NCBI GenBank assembly: GCA_036244855.1
Contig: BQKZ01000831.1
Coordinates: 10,747 to 74,746 of the forward strand
DNA length: 64,000 nucleotides
Reading direction: 5' to 3'
DNA from: Temnopleurus reevesii
Lineage: Eukaryota > Echinodermata > Echinoidea > Temnopleuroida > Temnopleuridae
The notes under the pieces were generated by a model, which was not told the origin of the DNA, ran no database searches, and saw nothing but the letters and a program-made list of their open reading frames with translations. The translations under genes and the position numbers were made by a program. Within the stretch, counting starts at the first letter, position 1. Each line of letters starts with the position of its first letter. This document shows positions 12,192 through 22,469 of this stretch, piece after piece.

Positions 12192-13165
12192 NNNNNNNNN
12201 NNNNNNNNNNNNNNNNNNNNNNNNNNNNNNNNNNNNNNNNNNNNNNNNNNNNNNNNNNNNNNNNNNNNNNNNNNNNNNNNNNNNNNNNNNNNNNNNNNNN
12301 NNNNNNNNNNNNNNNNNNNNNNNNNNNNNNNNNNNNNNNNNNNNNNNNNNNNNNNNNNNNNNNNNNNNNNNNNNNNNNNNNNNNNNNNNNNNNNNNNNNN
12401 NNNNNNNNNNNNNNNNNNNNNNNNNNNNNNNNNNNNNNNNNNNNNNNNNNNNNNNNNNNNNNNNNNNNNNNNNNNNNNNNNNNNNNNNNNNNNNNNNNNN
12501 NNNNNNNNNNNNNNNNNNNNNNNNNNNNNNNNNNNNNNNNNNNNNNNNNNNNNNNNNNNNNNNNNNNNNNNNNNNNNNNNNNNNNNNNNNNNNNNNNNNN
12601 NNNNNNNNNNNNNNNNNNNNNNNNNNNNNNNNNNNNNNNNNNNNNNNNNNNNNNNNNNNNNNNNNNNNNNNNNNNNNNNNNNNNNNNNNNNNNNNNNNNN
12701 NNNNNNNNNNNNNNNNNNNNNNNNNNNNNNNNNNNNNNNNNNNNNNNNNNNNNNNNNNNNNNNNNNNNNNNNNNNNNNNNNNNNNNNNNNNNNNNNNNNN
12801 NNNNNNNNNNNNNNNNNNNNNNNNNNNNNNNNNNNNNNNNNNNNNNNNNNNNNNNNNNNNNNNNNNNNNNNNNNNNNNNNNNNNNNNNNNNNNNNNNNNN
12901 NNNNNNNNNNNNNNNNNNNNNNNNNNNNNNNNNNNNNNNNNNNNNNNNNNNNNNNNNNNNNNNNNNNNNNNNNNNNNNNNNNNNNNNNNNNNNNNNNNNN
13001 NNNNNNNNNNNNNNNNNNNNNNNNNNNNNNNNNNNNNNNNNNNNNNNNNNNNNNNNNNNNNNNNNNNNNNNNNNNNNNNNNNNNNNNNNNNNNNNNNNNN
13101 NNNNNNNNNNNNNNNNNNNNNNNNNNNNNNNNNNNNNNNNNNNNNNNNNNNNNNNNNNNNNNNNN
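12192..13165. other. assembly gap (N run)
   Basis: 974 N bases. The left edge is a long poly-C tract; the right edge is inside a Kolobok-like MITE. Frames drawn across it are artefacts. Confidence 0.99.
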
Positions 13166-13559
13166 CCAACATGGAGAACTCTCCATTCGCTTTGTACACA
13201 AAATTTCACATTTTCTTCTTTTTCCAGAAAAGTAGACAAAATTATTTTTCCGGTTAAATATATTATAGCCACGTAAATTCTGCAAGCATTCCAGAAAGAA
13301 CGGGGTTGATTCCTCATTTGAAATATGATATTGATCCATTTTCAATAAATATATACAAAGTGAACGAGGAGTTCTCCATGTATGACATCACAGATTATGC
13401 TAATTAGCTATACGCATGCCAATTCAAGGATGCCCAGCACAGGCGGAAATGATGACTTTGAAAATTCATAACTTTTGAACGGATTATCCAATTTTGCTCA
13501 ATTTTTCACAGTTTTCTTCATTTACTGATAGTACATTATTGTCTGGGTGTAATTCCCCT
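13166..13559 (+). mobile_element. Kolobok-like MITE (copy i, left part in gap)
   Basis: Emerges from the N run and ends GTCTGGGTGTAATTCCCCT next to TTAA (13560-13563). It is homologous over its length to 13689-14193 in the same orientation (shared AACTCTCCATTC, TTCACATTTTCTTC and AATTCATAACTTTTGAACGG blocks). TTAA targets with AGGGG-type ends fit the Kolobok superfamily. Confidence 0.7.
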
Positions 13560-13688
13560 TTAAACATGTACATGTATTCGATGTATCTGGCGGTTGAGGA
13601 TCATAGAACACAAACTGAAAACAAGATGGTGAGATTTCGATAGGAAAAACCGCCCATATCGTGTAAGTGAAGCGTGTCAATATGTTAA

Positions 13689-14193
13689 AGGGGAATTAAC
13701 CCCAGATAATGTACCGTCAGTGGATATTCTTGAGCAAAATCGGATGATCCATTCAAAAGTTTTGATTCTACACCCCTCATGGGCTCCCTGAGTTGGTAAC
13801 TTACAGGAAAAAAGGGGGTTGCCAACGTGGTGAAATCTCCATTCACTTTGTGCAAAGAATTTTACATTTTCTTCTTTTTGATAGAAAAGTAGACAAAATT
13901 TACTTTTTTGATAAATTATAATATGGACATATAGATTCTGCAAGCACTCCCGAAAGAACGGTGGTGATTCCTCAATTGAAATAGGATATTATCACATTTA
14001 TCCATTTTTTAAAGTCATGTACAAAGTTAATGAGGAGTTCTCCAAATATGACATCAGATATTATGTCTCTGAATTGCAAATTCAAGGATGCCAATAAGAG
14101 GGGAAATTGCAAACTTGAAAAATTCATAACTATTGAACGGAATATCCTATCATTTACTGACAACACATCAATGTGAGGGTGAAATTCGCCTCC
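13689..14193 (+). mobile_element. Kolobok-like MITE (copy ii)
   Basis: Starts AGGGGAATTAACCCCAGA right after TTAA (13685-13688) and ends near GAGGGTGAAATTCGCC, a degraded inverse of the start. The body matches copy i. The short minus frames inside (13677-13943, 13972-14166) are shadows of the repeat. Confidence 0.7.
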
Positions 14194-15018
14194 GGTGACA
14201 CAAACTCAAGAAACAATATTCATCAAAATCTTGACACCCCACTCCCAGACACACACAAAAAACCCACATACACTGACTCACGCACACACGCACGCACACA
14301 CCAACTGGTATCATGATTTTAATAGCAATCGTGCATGGTCCACCGATAGTTTTACAGGCATAAAATGATGTATAACGAAGTAGATTCATACTCTATCTTA
14401 ACTTCTAATTAAGAATCGGGAAATCTACTTCAATGCAGTAATAATGTTTACTATTTACGTAATCATTTTGATAACTTTATTCTGAAAAATGTGAGAAAAT
14501 TGTGAAGATTCATGGAGTTGAATGAAATGGTATTCCACTAAACACATATTGTTTCTTGGCGTATTGTCATTAAATTGTCATGGCGACAGACCTGCATAGC
14601 AAAATCAGACGATGCAAGTCAGATTTCTTTGGTATCTTCTAATACTGTGAAAGCTCATGTAGAACAATGGTATATGGCTGAGTGATCCCACTACTGACTA
14701 GAATCCCATTGTCATTAAATTTATAGTGATATTAGGTAGTCAAAGAATTTTGACTTCCTCTGTACTTTGTTCAGACGCACTTATATGTAAAACCAAATCA
14801 TGTAAAATTGAAACGTTTATCATTATTTTCTGCCGTCCTAAATATAGTTCTTTTGACTCTGTGACATAGAACAAAAATTAACATCAAAGGCAGTAAGTAT
14901 ATCTCTCAAAGTAGAAGTTTTGTGTGATGTCTACTCAGCTACTCTGGAAGCGCTACTATACTCTCAGAGTCTTAATGAACGACCCGTAATTGATTTGCTC
15001 ATTATCAAAGACATCACA
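14194..15018. other. intergenic 3' of the P450 gene
   Basis: Holds a CA-rich microsatellite near 14245-14302. No gene recognised. The P450 transcript presumably ends here. Confidence 0.5.
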
Positions 15019-18000
15019 TCATCGAGGAGTCGCTATGATGTCGAATTTCTTCGGAGCAAGAGTGGACGTACGATGTCCAAACCCGTAGTCGGGATGAACT
15101 CCTTCAGGTAGTCTGAAGGTAAACCTTTTAAGTAGGTTGGTGAAGAACAGGAACAGCTCAACCTTGGCTAGTTGCTCTCCAAGACAAACCCTCCGACCTG
15201 GACAAAAAGAAAAAACACATGGTACATGATGATCTCAAATTTTCTTGACGAGTTGACGAGGCAAAGATGAAATACGGTAGTTATCATTTGTTAATTTCTA
15301 TATGAATGAATAAGTAAAAAAAAATTATGTGTTGTCATGCTCTCTTCCATGAGAAAATGATTCGTTTCTGACTTTTGATATTATGCATATATATGCGGCT
15401 GGCATCTCTGACTTGGTTCCATAACGTGTTGGATATTAAACGACAACGATATGTTTGTAATACATTTACAGAACTATAACTATATAGACTGAACTCTTTG
15501 CATCTTCACGTTTAAGAAAAAATGGTGCAATATTGCACCTTGCAATACTGGGAGCACAATTTTGGAGTAATATTTTTTTCTTCAGAAAGGTGCGGCAGTC
15601 ATGGGGTTCGAGCCCCCGCTATGAACAATCGCTTCATTCAGGGCAGACGATTTACCGACTGAGCTGTCTATTGGATAGCTCTTATCGGAGCGAGGAACAT
15701 TTAACATAATTACAATGCTGCTGGGAGCGACGAGCAATTACTTTGACATATTTTCACGGGAATTGTATTGTCACGGTTGACGGATAGGAGTCAATGATTG
15801 ATATCTTATAAATTCGTCCATCGATCGAAAGCAGCGAGTAGCAAGCTAGGTCGGCGCATCGTCTGCCTTTGAATGACGCGGTCCTGCATGGCGCCGGTTC
15901 AAACCCCACGACTACCACTTTTATGAAAAAGGATGCAATAGTGTACCTTATAAAAGATGCCACCAGTGTCGCAATAGTACCTTGCTCCCTTAAATGTTTA
16001 AAGTTAGATTTTTTTCTTACTGTGTCTCATAATCATTATCTTTGATGATGATGATTGGGCGCCTCGGTTCAAGTGGAACTAATGTTTCTTGAATTGATAA
16101 TCAGCAACCAAAATGAAATGAATATTTACCTGCCCCAAAAGGCATATGCCAAGCTAATGTTTCTTGAATTGATANAAAACACATGGTACATGATGATCTC
16201 AAATTTTCTTTAAGAGTTGACGAGGCATAGTAGTCATTTGTTAATTTTCCTATCAATTCTTCGCAATTTTCAGATTTAAGAAAATATGGTGCAATATTGC
16301 ACCTTGCAATACTGGGAGCACCATTTTGGAGTAATATTTTTTTCTTCAGAAAGATGCGGCAGTCATGGGGTTCGAGCCCCCGCCATGGAGGATTGCTTCA
16401 GTCAGGGCAGACGATTCATCGACTGATCGGGCGAGCTGTCTATTGGTATAATTCTTACGGGAGCGTAGTCCACTGCCTGGACTGTTTACGTGATTTATCT
16501 GATAACCAATAAAAACGCCCCCAGTAGTCAAGACGGTGACATCCGCTCACTTTCCCTCCCTCGCCAGGCCGTGAATAGCGAGGTTACGCATCCTCACCAC
16601 GGACGGCAAATTCGTTGATCAATACCATTTGACCATTGTCTAGATCGGCTTCGCTGGTTGCCAGTGACAACAGCGTTGAAGAGCAGAATTCTAGAACGGT
16701 TTTTGCTCAATCCTGCGTCCGTCTTAGATTCAGGAACGTAGCTAAATCACGTAACCTTTACCGCGGTCTTTGGATTTCGGCGTGAAAGCTCGATTCCTGA
16801 CGGCACACTCAATTTGCATACTGCCGTGAGGTGAGTAGCGTAACAGAAGTTAAGAGCAACGGAGGGAATAAGGACGGGTTAGCCAGAACGCAGGAATCCG
16901 CTGACGAATTCTCCCGTCGTTGAGCCGCTCCGTTGTTGAGCGTAAACTCGGGAATCTGAGGGGATCGCGCCGTCCGTGGGGTTGAATGCATGAATAGGAG
17001 GAGTGCAAGAGAGGGAGAGGGGAAAGATAAAAAAACGGCCAGAGTCTGGACTAACGGGAGCGAGGAACATTATCATAATTATAGTGCTGCTGGTAGCGAC
17101 GAGCAAATACTCAGATATCTTTTCACGTGAATTGTATTGAAACGGTTGACGAACGAAATCAATATTTGATATCTTATACTCCGTCCATCTGTCGAAAGCA
17201 GCGAGTAGCGAGGTCAGTGCATCGTCTGCCTTGGAATGACGCGGTCCTTCATGGCCCCGGTTCGAATCCCACGACAGCCACTTTTATGAAAAAGGGTGCA
17301 ATATTATACCCTAAAAGATGCCTCCAGTGTTGCAATACCTTGCACTCTTAAATGTCCAAAGTTTGATTTTTTTCTTATAATGTGTCGCATAATCATTATA
17401 TTTTATGATGATGATGATGATGATGATGATGATGGGCGCCTCGGTTCAAGTGGAACTTGAATTGATAATCAGCAACCAAAATGAAATGAATAGTTACCTG
17501 CCCCAAAAGGCATATGCCAAGCTGGTTTCCTCGTCGTTGTCCCATCTTCACTTAGAAACCTCGAAGGGTCAAATGTCTCAGGGTCAGGCCACAACTCTGG
17601 GTCTAGATGCATGCCAACCATATTCATCATGATGATAGAACGCTTGGGAAGGAGGTAATCTCGGAAGACGATTGTTTCCGTGTTAATGTGCGGAATGCCG
17701 AGAGGAGCGATCGGACGGATTCGGAGAAGTTCGGAAATAGTCGCTTCAGTATAAGGCATCTTGGTGCGGTCATCATAGTGAGGTGTTCCATCAGTGCCAA
17801 AGACAATGTCGATTTCTTTTAAGACCTGTAAAGTTTAAAATGAAAGTTCAACTTAATTAATATGAAGTACATGTATGTGTATCAATCATTATTTACTAGT
17901 CAATTTAGATTAATACTCAGCTATAACGGAAATTATAAGTAAAAATTAATCTTTGATTCGTGGGATAAATGTTACCTTTTCCTGTACTTCTGGATAGCCC

Positions 18001-19197
18001 GCCATATAAAGCAGAGCCCATGTGAGTGTGGTTGCAACGGTCTCAGTTCCGGCTAAATAGATGTCAAGGAGCGTCCTCCAAAGAAGTGTCTCATCTAAGT
18101 AACTCTCTTCTCCTGGTTTCTTAGCTCGATCGATCTCAGCTAGGCACATATCAATGACATCCCTTGGATTCTCGACGTCTACCGTCTGACGATGTTCCAC
18201 GACCTCGTCCTTCATCAGACCTATCAACGAGTTGCACATGGTGCGTTCCTTCGTGAAGAGCGGTGTGAAGTAGAGCCATGGCATCAGCTCCAGAGGCCCA
18301 TAGAAGTTCTCGGCACCAAGAACATCGGTAATGAGCTGTACCATCTGCTGGAACCTTCCGTTGGAGTATTCGAACCGACGACCTGCCGTAATCGTACGGA
18401 TAATGTTGGCGACGGCGTAGTTGATGGTACGGAACGGATCGAATGGCTTGCCATCTGCAAGAGCAAATTCGCTGCAAAGAATTTTGGCCTCTTCGTTGAC
18501 GAAATCTGCGGCTGTCTTTTTCCCCATGCCAAACTTACGGAACGCAAGGAGGAAAAATCGTCGCATGTCACTCCAGGATTTGCCCTCTTCAAAGATAATG
18601 CTCCCTAAAAAAAAAAATTGAAGACATTTTTGTTGATACAAGATATGAAAAGCGATTGTGAGAAAGTCAATATCCCTCAAGCTGATTATATAGCTACTCT
18701 AATCTAACATTCAGACATCACATTTCGTCATTACAATGAAATTGGCATGAAGGCGTTATACTCATCACTCTATAGAATTTTATCTCGGCCATAATAAAAC
18801 GGAAAAAGAAGAACTTCCACATTATATACTAACCTTCATCTCTAAATGCGACATGGGCTAACGGTGCAGTGTCCCGACCAGACGTGATCTCAGCTTGCTT
18901 AACAAACAGTTCCTGCACCATCTCTGGATCACTGAGGATCACAAGGAGCTTCGAACCCTTCGACACCGAGTAGATGTCACCGTACTCCCTACGTAGTCCC
19001 GTAACAAGCTCGATGAGATTGGGCGGCTTGGAGCGAGATGCGATCCGCCAAAGATCACTTAGGAAGATGCTGAGAGTGGTAGGACCAGGGGGGTAAGGAT
19101 GCGAAGGGCGTGGCTCTCGATATCGGCGTATCCATAGAAACGTCAAAACAGCAGCAGCTGCACCAAGTAGAATCTGCGTTGTTCCGACAAACTCCAT
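15019..19197 (-). CDS. microsomal cytochrome P450, CYP2 clan, complete
   Basis: Four exons on the minus strand: 19197-18834, 18604-17976, 17825-17498, 15197-15019. They give 1500 nt and 499 residues, the normal length. Residues 8-25 form the ER anchor, followed by the hinge YPPGP. The C-helix WxxxR is W132-R136. The I-helix AGTET is at 306-310 (oxygen activation), and the K-helix ExxR is E363-R366. FDPSRF is at 416-421, and the heme loop FGAGRRVCLG is at 438-447 with C445 as thiolate ligand. The heme loop is split between exons 3 and 4. The motif spellings (EGKSWSDMRRF, YPEVQEK, MPYTEATI) place it in the CYP2 clan. Substrate cannot be told from sequence. Few, large exons make it more compact than the usual nine-exon vertebrate CYP2 gene. 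Intron 3 (15198-17497) carries a tandem duplication listed separately. Confidence 0.95.
15590..15930. mobile_element. pair of head-to-head tRNA-derived SINE-like sequences (copy A)
   Basis: The minus-strand head 15597-15680 reads AGCTCAGTCGGTAAA as A box and GGGCTCGAACCCC as B box. The plus-strand head near 15828-15925 reads CTAGGTCGGCGCATCG as A box and CCGGTTCAAACCCC as B box. Both lack a convincing full cloverleaf and have SINE-like tails with TGCAATATTGCACC motifs, so they are not tRNA genes. Confidence 0.65.
16126..16157 (-). pseudogene. fragment of P450 exon 3 (3' end with donor)
   Basis: The minus strand reads HMPFGAG followed by a GT donor, the same as the end of true exon 3 at 17498 onward. 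The upstream part of the exon is missing. It is an exon remnant carried by copy A of the duplication and cannot encode a protein. Confidence 0.8.
16176..17520. repeat. tandem duplication in P450 intron 3, copy B
   Basis: Second copy, running into the real exon 3. It contains the same paired SINE heads (minus head about 16353-16450, plus head about 17185-17290), a longer ATG/GAT microsatellite (17405-17434), and one extra element at 16466-17053 that copy A lacks. Confidence 0.85.
16466..17053. mobile_element. 588-bp element with 9-bp target duplication
   Basis: Flanked by ACGGGAGCG at 16457-16465 and again at 17054-17062. Copy A has a single TCGGAGCG at the same place, the empty site. The ends are TAGTCCA and its inverse TGGACTA. 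It is richer in CpG than the surroundings. The 9-bp duplication suggests a Mutator-like or similar DNA transposon. No coding capacity is recognised. Confidence 0.75.
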
Positions 19198-20077
19198 AAT
19201 TGCTTATGATTTTTTTTTAATGAGAGCTGAAACGAAAAAAGTATAGTTGCGCAAATCAAGCCGTGTTGGAATATGCATGACGCGTAATTTCACAAAAATC
19301 CATGGCTTACAACGATCGCAAGTTAATTGCTAATGCATTTAATTCCTAATGCATTCCGTGACGTTACTACATCTGTGAAAAAGTACATGATAAAAGAGGG
19401 GATAAAAACTCGCATTTTTCATGACTCCCCCTTCTCGTACATCAGGGTAGGGTTTCGAGCGGTTTGCAGCTAATAAATTAGGCGCTATCCATGGCTGCAT
19501 GAGTTGAGGGGAAGGCCGCATTCGTAAAACTGGGGGGGGGGGGGGGGGTAGATAAATAAAGTATAAATTATAAGATATGCAAGTTTGTTTTCCTTTGCTT
19601 GACCAGGGAGATGGAATCCATCTCACTGGCTTGACAAAAAAAAAATTATATATCCGCCGCCCGGCTCCCCCGTGTATGGATACGCGCTTTGCTGGGATCG
19701 TTAAATTTGAAGCTTTGTGACAGAGTGAATGAGGAGTTGTCCGACGTGACGTCACGGATGTCGTCGAATTTGCCGATCGCACAGATCCCCATGAGCGGCA
19801 GTGATCGTCAGATCTCTGTGGCTTTGAAAATTCATAACTTTTGAACGGGTTGTTCGATTTTGCCGCATTTTCACAGTTTGTTCATTTGATTTTTCTTCAT
19901 ATCTTGAGAGCAGGATTATTCCAGGGGTTGGTTTCCCTTTAATACATTTGTTGGAATAAATATGGATAGTATTGACACTTATCGTGGCTCCTGAAAGGGG
20001 GGGGGGGGAGTTGAGGAGGTATATATCTTGCATATCTACTCCACTGACTGCGAAAGCTCAAGAACAAAACTACAATG
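19198..20077. other. P450 upstream region
   Basis: The sequence before the P450 start has TTTCAG about 37 bases upstream of ATG, a possible 5' UTR intron end. Poly-G tracts lie near 19531-19548 and 19997-20009. Part of it is the MITE relic listed at 19700-19938. Confidence 0.4.
19700..19938 (+). mobile_element. Kolobok-like MITE relic (copy iii)
   Basis: Shares GAATGAGGAGTTGTCC, TGACGTCACGG and AATTCATAACTTTTGAACGG with copies i and ii. Ends GGTTGGTTTCCCT next to TTAA (19939-19942). The left end is not found. Confidence 0.6.
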
Positions 20078-20177
20078 TATATACAAATCTGTATTCTAAG
20101 TATACGATTATACGACACACACTCTAAAATCCATATATATTTATTTCAAAGACTATATCATAATCTGTACTGGTCAC
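20078..20177. repeat. 100-bp flank, first copy
   Basis: Nearly identical to 21506-21607. Ends at a single n (20178). See the transposon at 20179-21505. Confidence 0.85.
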
Positions 20178-20178
20178 N

Positions 20179-21505
20179 ATAACTATAATATACTAAAAAA
20201 TTATAACCCTGCGACTTCTCATTTGCATATTAATTACCCTTATGTTCACGTCTCTGTGGGGCCATAATTACCCCGTGGGTTGGGGTATTTATGGCCCCTC
20301 TTTATACGCTCATATTAATGCAAATGTTTCATTAAGAATGAAGGTTACACATAATAATTTCTTTTGAGAATGTACACATATGTAAAAGAAACATTTCCTA
20401 CTTAGGAAACACATGTATCTACTATTAATTAATGTAAAAAGTCAAGTTCATCCAAATTTTATCAAGTCACATCTTCTCCTGACATGCTGGGCAAATGAAG
20501 TCAATGGTAGACACATCTTCAACAGATAATAAGTCAATTCCATATTTCTACAGATTTGCAGAACCAGTTTGGACAATGTCACAACCTATTAATTGGTCTG
20601 AATTTGTGTGGTCATCCACTTTTCCACAAACTTCACACTTTTCTACACTTTGAAGGTCATCCCATGTTTGAATGTCATTCATCTCAACATCGCTTACATC
20701 GCTTAGTGCATCAAACATTTCATCATCGGATTCATGACCAGCATCCACAGAAACAATAACTTGATTATGTTTCTTTATCTTTGCTCCCTTGTTTTAAGAC
20801 CTATTTTTCCTTCTTTTACACCATCAGTTGCATCTATCATATAGTGATGAGAATATTAATAAGGAAGAGTCGGTCGTTTGCTGAGGTTCGACTTCGGATT
20901 TTGACCTCAATTATCAGGATGATTTCAGATGAAAATAATGCAAAAAAAAATGCCATGATAATATAGAATACATATTTTTTTGGTTAAATCTCTGTTATCA
21001 TCAATCATAGTTTGAAGTTTACACAAAATATGCTATATTTGATACAAATGTGATACACATCCATACAATTACTAATCATAGTTTTCTATAGGGGGGCCAT
21101 AATTACCCCGGGCCACATGTCTAAAACTATTGCCACCTGTTTTAAGAATGAATGAAATATTCTCAAAATTACATCAACATAACTTCAGACAATCACTATA
21201 GTTACCAAATATCATTATAAGTACGCATTTGAATATGATTTGTAGAAATAACAGTCACCTTTCTAAAGTAGACATTGCGCTTTTTCGAAGGTAATTTTGA
21301 GATGGTCAGACAAAACAGGTCCTCCTGGCATTATGCTGAGAGCTATATCAATGGATTCTGTGGCATACTGGAGGGCAATGATTGACCTTTCACACTACAT
21401 TCACGAGCCACTGCAACAGGGGGAAGGTAAATTTATAGCACATTTTCTTCTGAGGGGCCATAATTACCCCGGGGCCACAATTACCCCTGTATGCCCAGTC
21501 TCCCC
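20179..21505 (-). mobile_element. DNA transposon fragment with GGGG-AATTAC-GGCC ends
   Basis: The right end, read inwards, is GGGGAGACTGGGCATACAGG and abuts TA at 21506-21507. The motif GGGGCCATAATTACCCC or its variants recurs near 20260, 21093 and 21456. The left end is missing at the single n. The flank that precedes the n is repeated after the right end. The sequence is therefore best read as a contig without the insertion joined to one that starts inside it. It carries the relic gene at 20467-20748. A pogo/DDE type is inferred from the TA target. Confidence 0.6.
20467..20748 (-). pseudogene. PHD-finger-like C-terminal relic inside transposon
   Basis: One frame runs from ATG at 20748 to TGA at 20467 (94 codons) with an internal TAG at 20548-20550. 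It has an acidic stretch (SDDEMFDALSDVSDVEM), then CEVCG, then IGCD, and ends DFICPACQEKM. This is the Cys spacing of a PHD-like zinc finger with the middle ligands damaged. A one-base shift would give WFCKS where a PHD tryptophan is expected, so the frame is probably broken. C-terminal PHD-like fingers occur in some DDE-type transposases, which fits its setting. Confidence 0.5.
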
Positions 21506-22469
21506 TATATACAAATCTGTATTCTAAGTATATCATTATACGACACACACTCTAAAATCCATATATCTATTTATCTCAAAGACTATATCATAATCTGTAC
21601 TGGTCACACCTCTAGCCGTTATCAATCTTGATGCCCAGCTCACGTCATGGAACAAGCCTGAACTGACATGCAAGCAGCGAAGACAATCTATTATGCATAT
21701 CAGAGAAATTCTTTGTAAAGCAGTTTATTCAATCCTTTCTGTTTATACTGTCCGCCATGCATGAATATACGACAAAATGAACACAATACATGAATCGAAT
21801 CGCAACGTTCCTGTGTATGTGGGCAGATAAATTCGGCGTGAACAGAGTATAGAGCAATTATTATACGGCAGTAGATTATTAACATATTAGCGTGTATATT
21901 GACTTACCATACATATTTCACAAACCCATTGTCCGAAGAGATTTTTCTATGGCCTGACAGTCTGATGAATTATCTTAATACTGANTGAGAGTGTTCATAA
22001 CAAATTCTTACTTGGGACAAAATGCCGTTTCAGGCATGTCATATTAATACAAGTTGATACAGAATTTAATCCTATGTTATATAAAGGGGAGAATGGAAGT
22101 TTCATTTGTCTTTACGAGCAAAAGGGGCAACTTTTGAGCCAGAAAGGGGGCCACTAACATGATTTTACCCTAAACTCATGGTTCCGCTGCCCTTGGACTG
22201 ATGACAAAGCAGTTTAGGACAGTGGTGAGTGTCCTCACTTATTTGTTATTTGTTGTGACACCCCGACTTTTTTCCTCTACTTATCCTTTCTACCCCGGCG
22301 GACTTTTTATGTTTATCATTACTATTATTATTTTTTTTCCTGAACTCTTTCTTCCATTCTTCAACTCAGAAACCCGAAGTAAAAGTTGAACGCCATCTAC
22401 GTCCAATTATATGTAATGTGTTGAAAAACTACTGTGAACGAGCAAACCTAAAAAAAAAAAGTGTTCAAA
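21506..22469. other. ING3 upstream region
   Basis: Begins with the second copy of the 100-bp flank (21506-21607). A single n lies at 21985. The 5' UTR and promoter of ING3 should be near 22200-22469. No TATA box or CpG island stands out. Confidence 0.45.

Larger units (their letters stand above)
15213..16174. repeat. tandem duplication in P450 intron 3, copy A
   Basis: Matches 16176-17520 through several landmarks: ACATGGTACATGATGATCTC (15216 and 16181), the GGTGCAATATTGCACC block, two tRNA-like SINE heads, a GAT-rich tract, GGGCGCCTCGGTTCAAG, and finally the 3' end of P450 exon 3. Copy A ends at a single n (16175). Confidence 0.85.

Noticed and set aside
11949..13345. Long open frames of 362-432 codons on both strands
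   Set aside because: They consist almost entirely of the N gap 12192-13165. The same applies to frames over 23332-24292 and 50395-51195.
15597..15925. Possible tRNA genes
   Set aside because: A and B boxes are present, but the acceptor stems do not pair and the sequences continue into repeat tails. They are SINE heads, as is 40080-40150.
18151..18621. Four other frames of 66-138 codons over P450 exon 2
   Set aside because: They are shadows of the exon, which has a well-conserved P450 frame.
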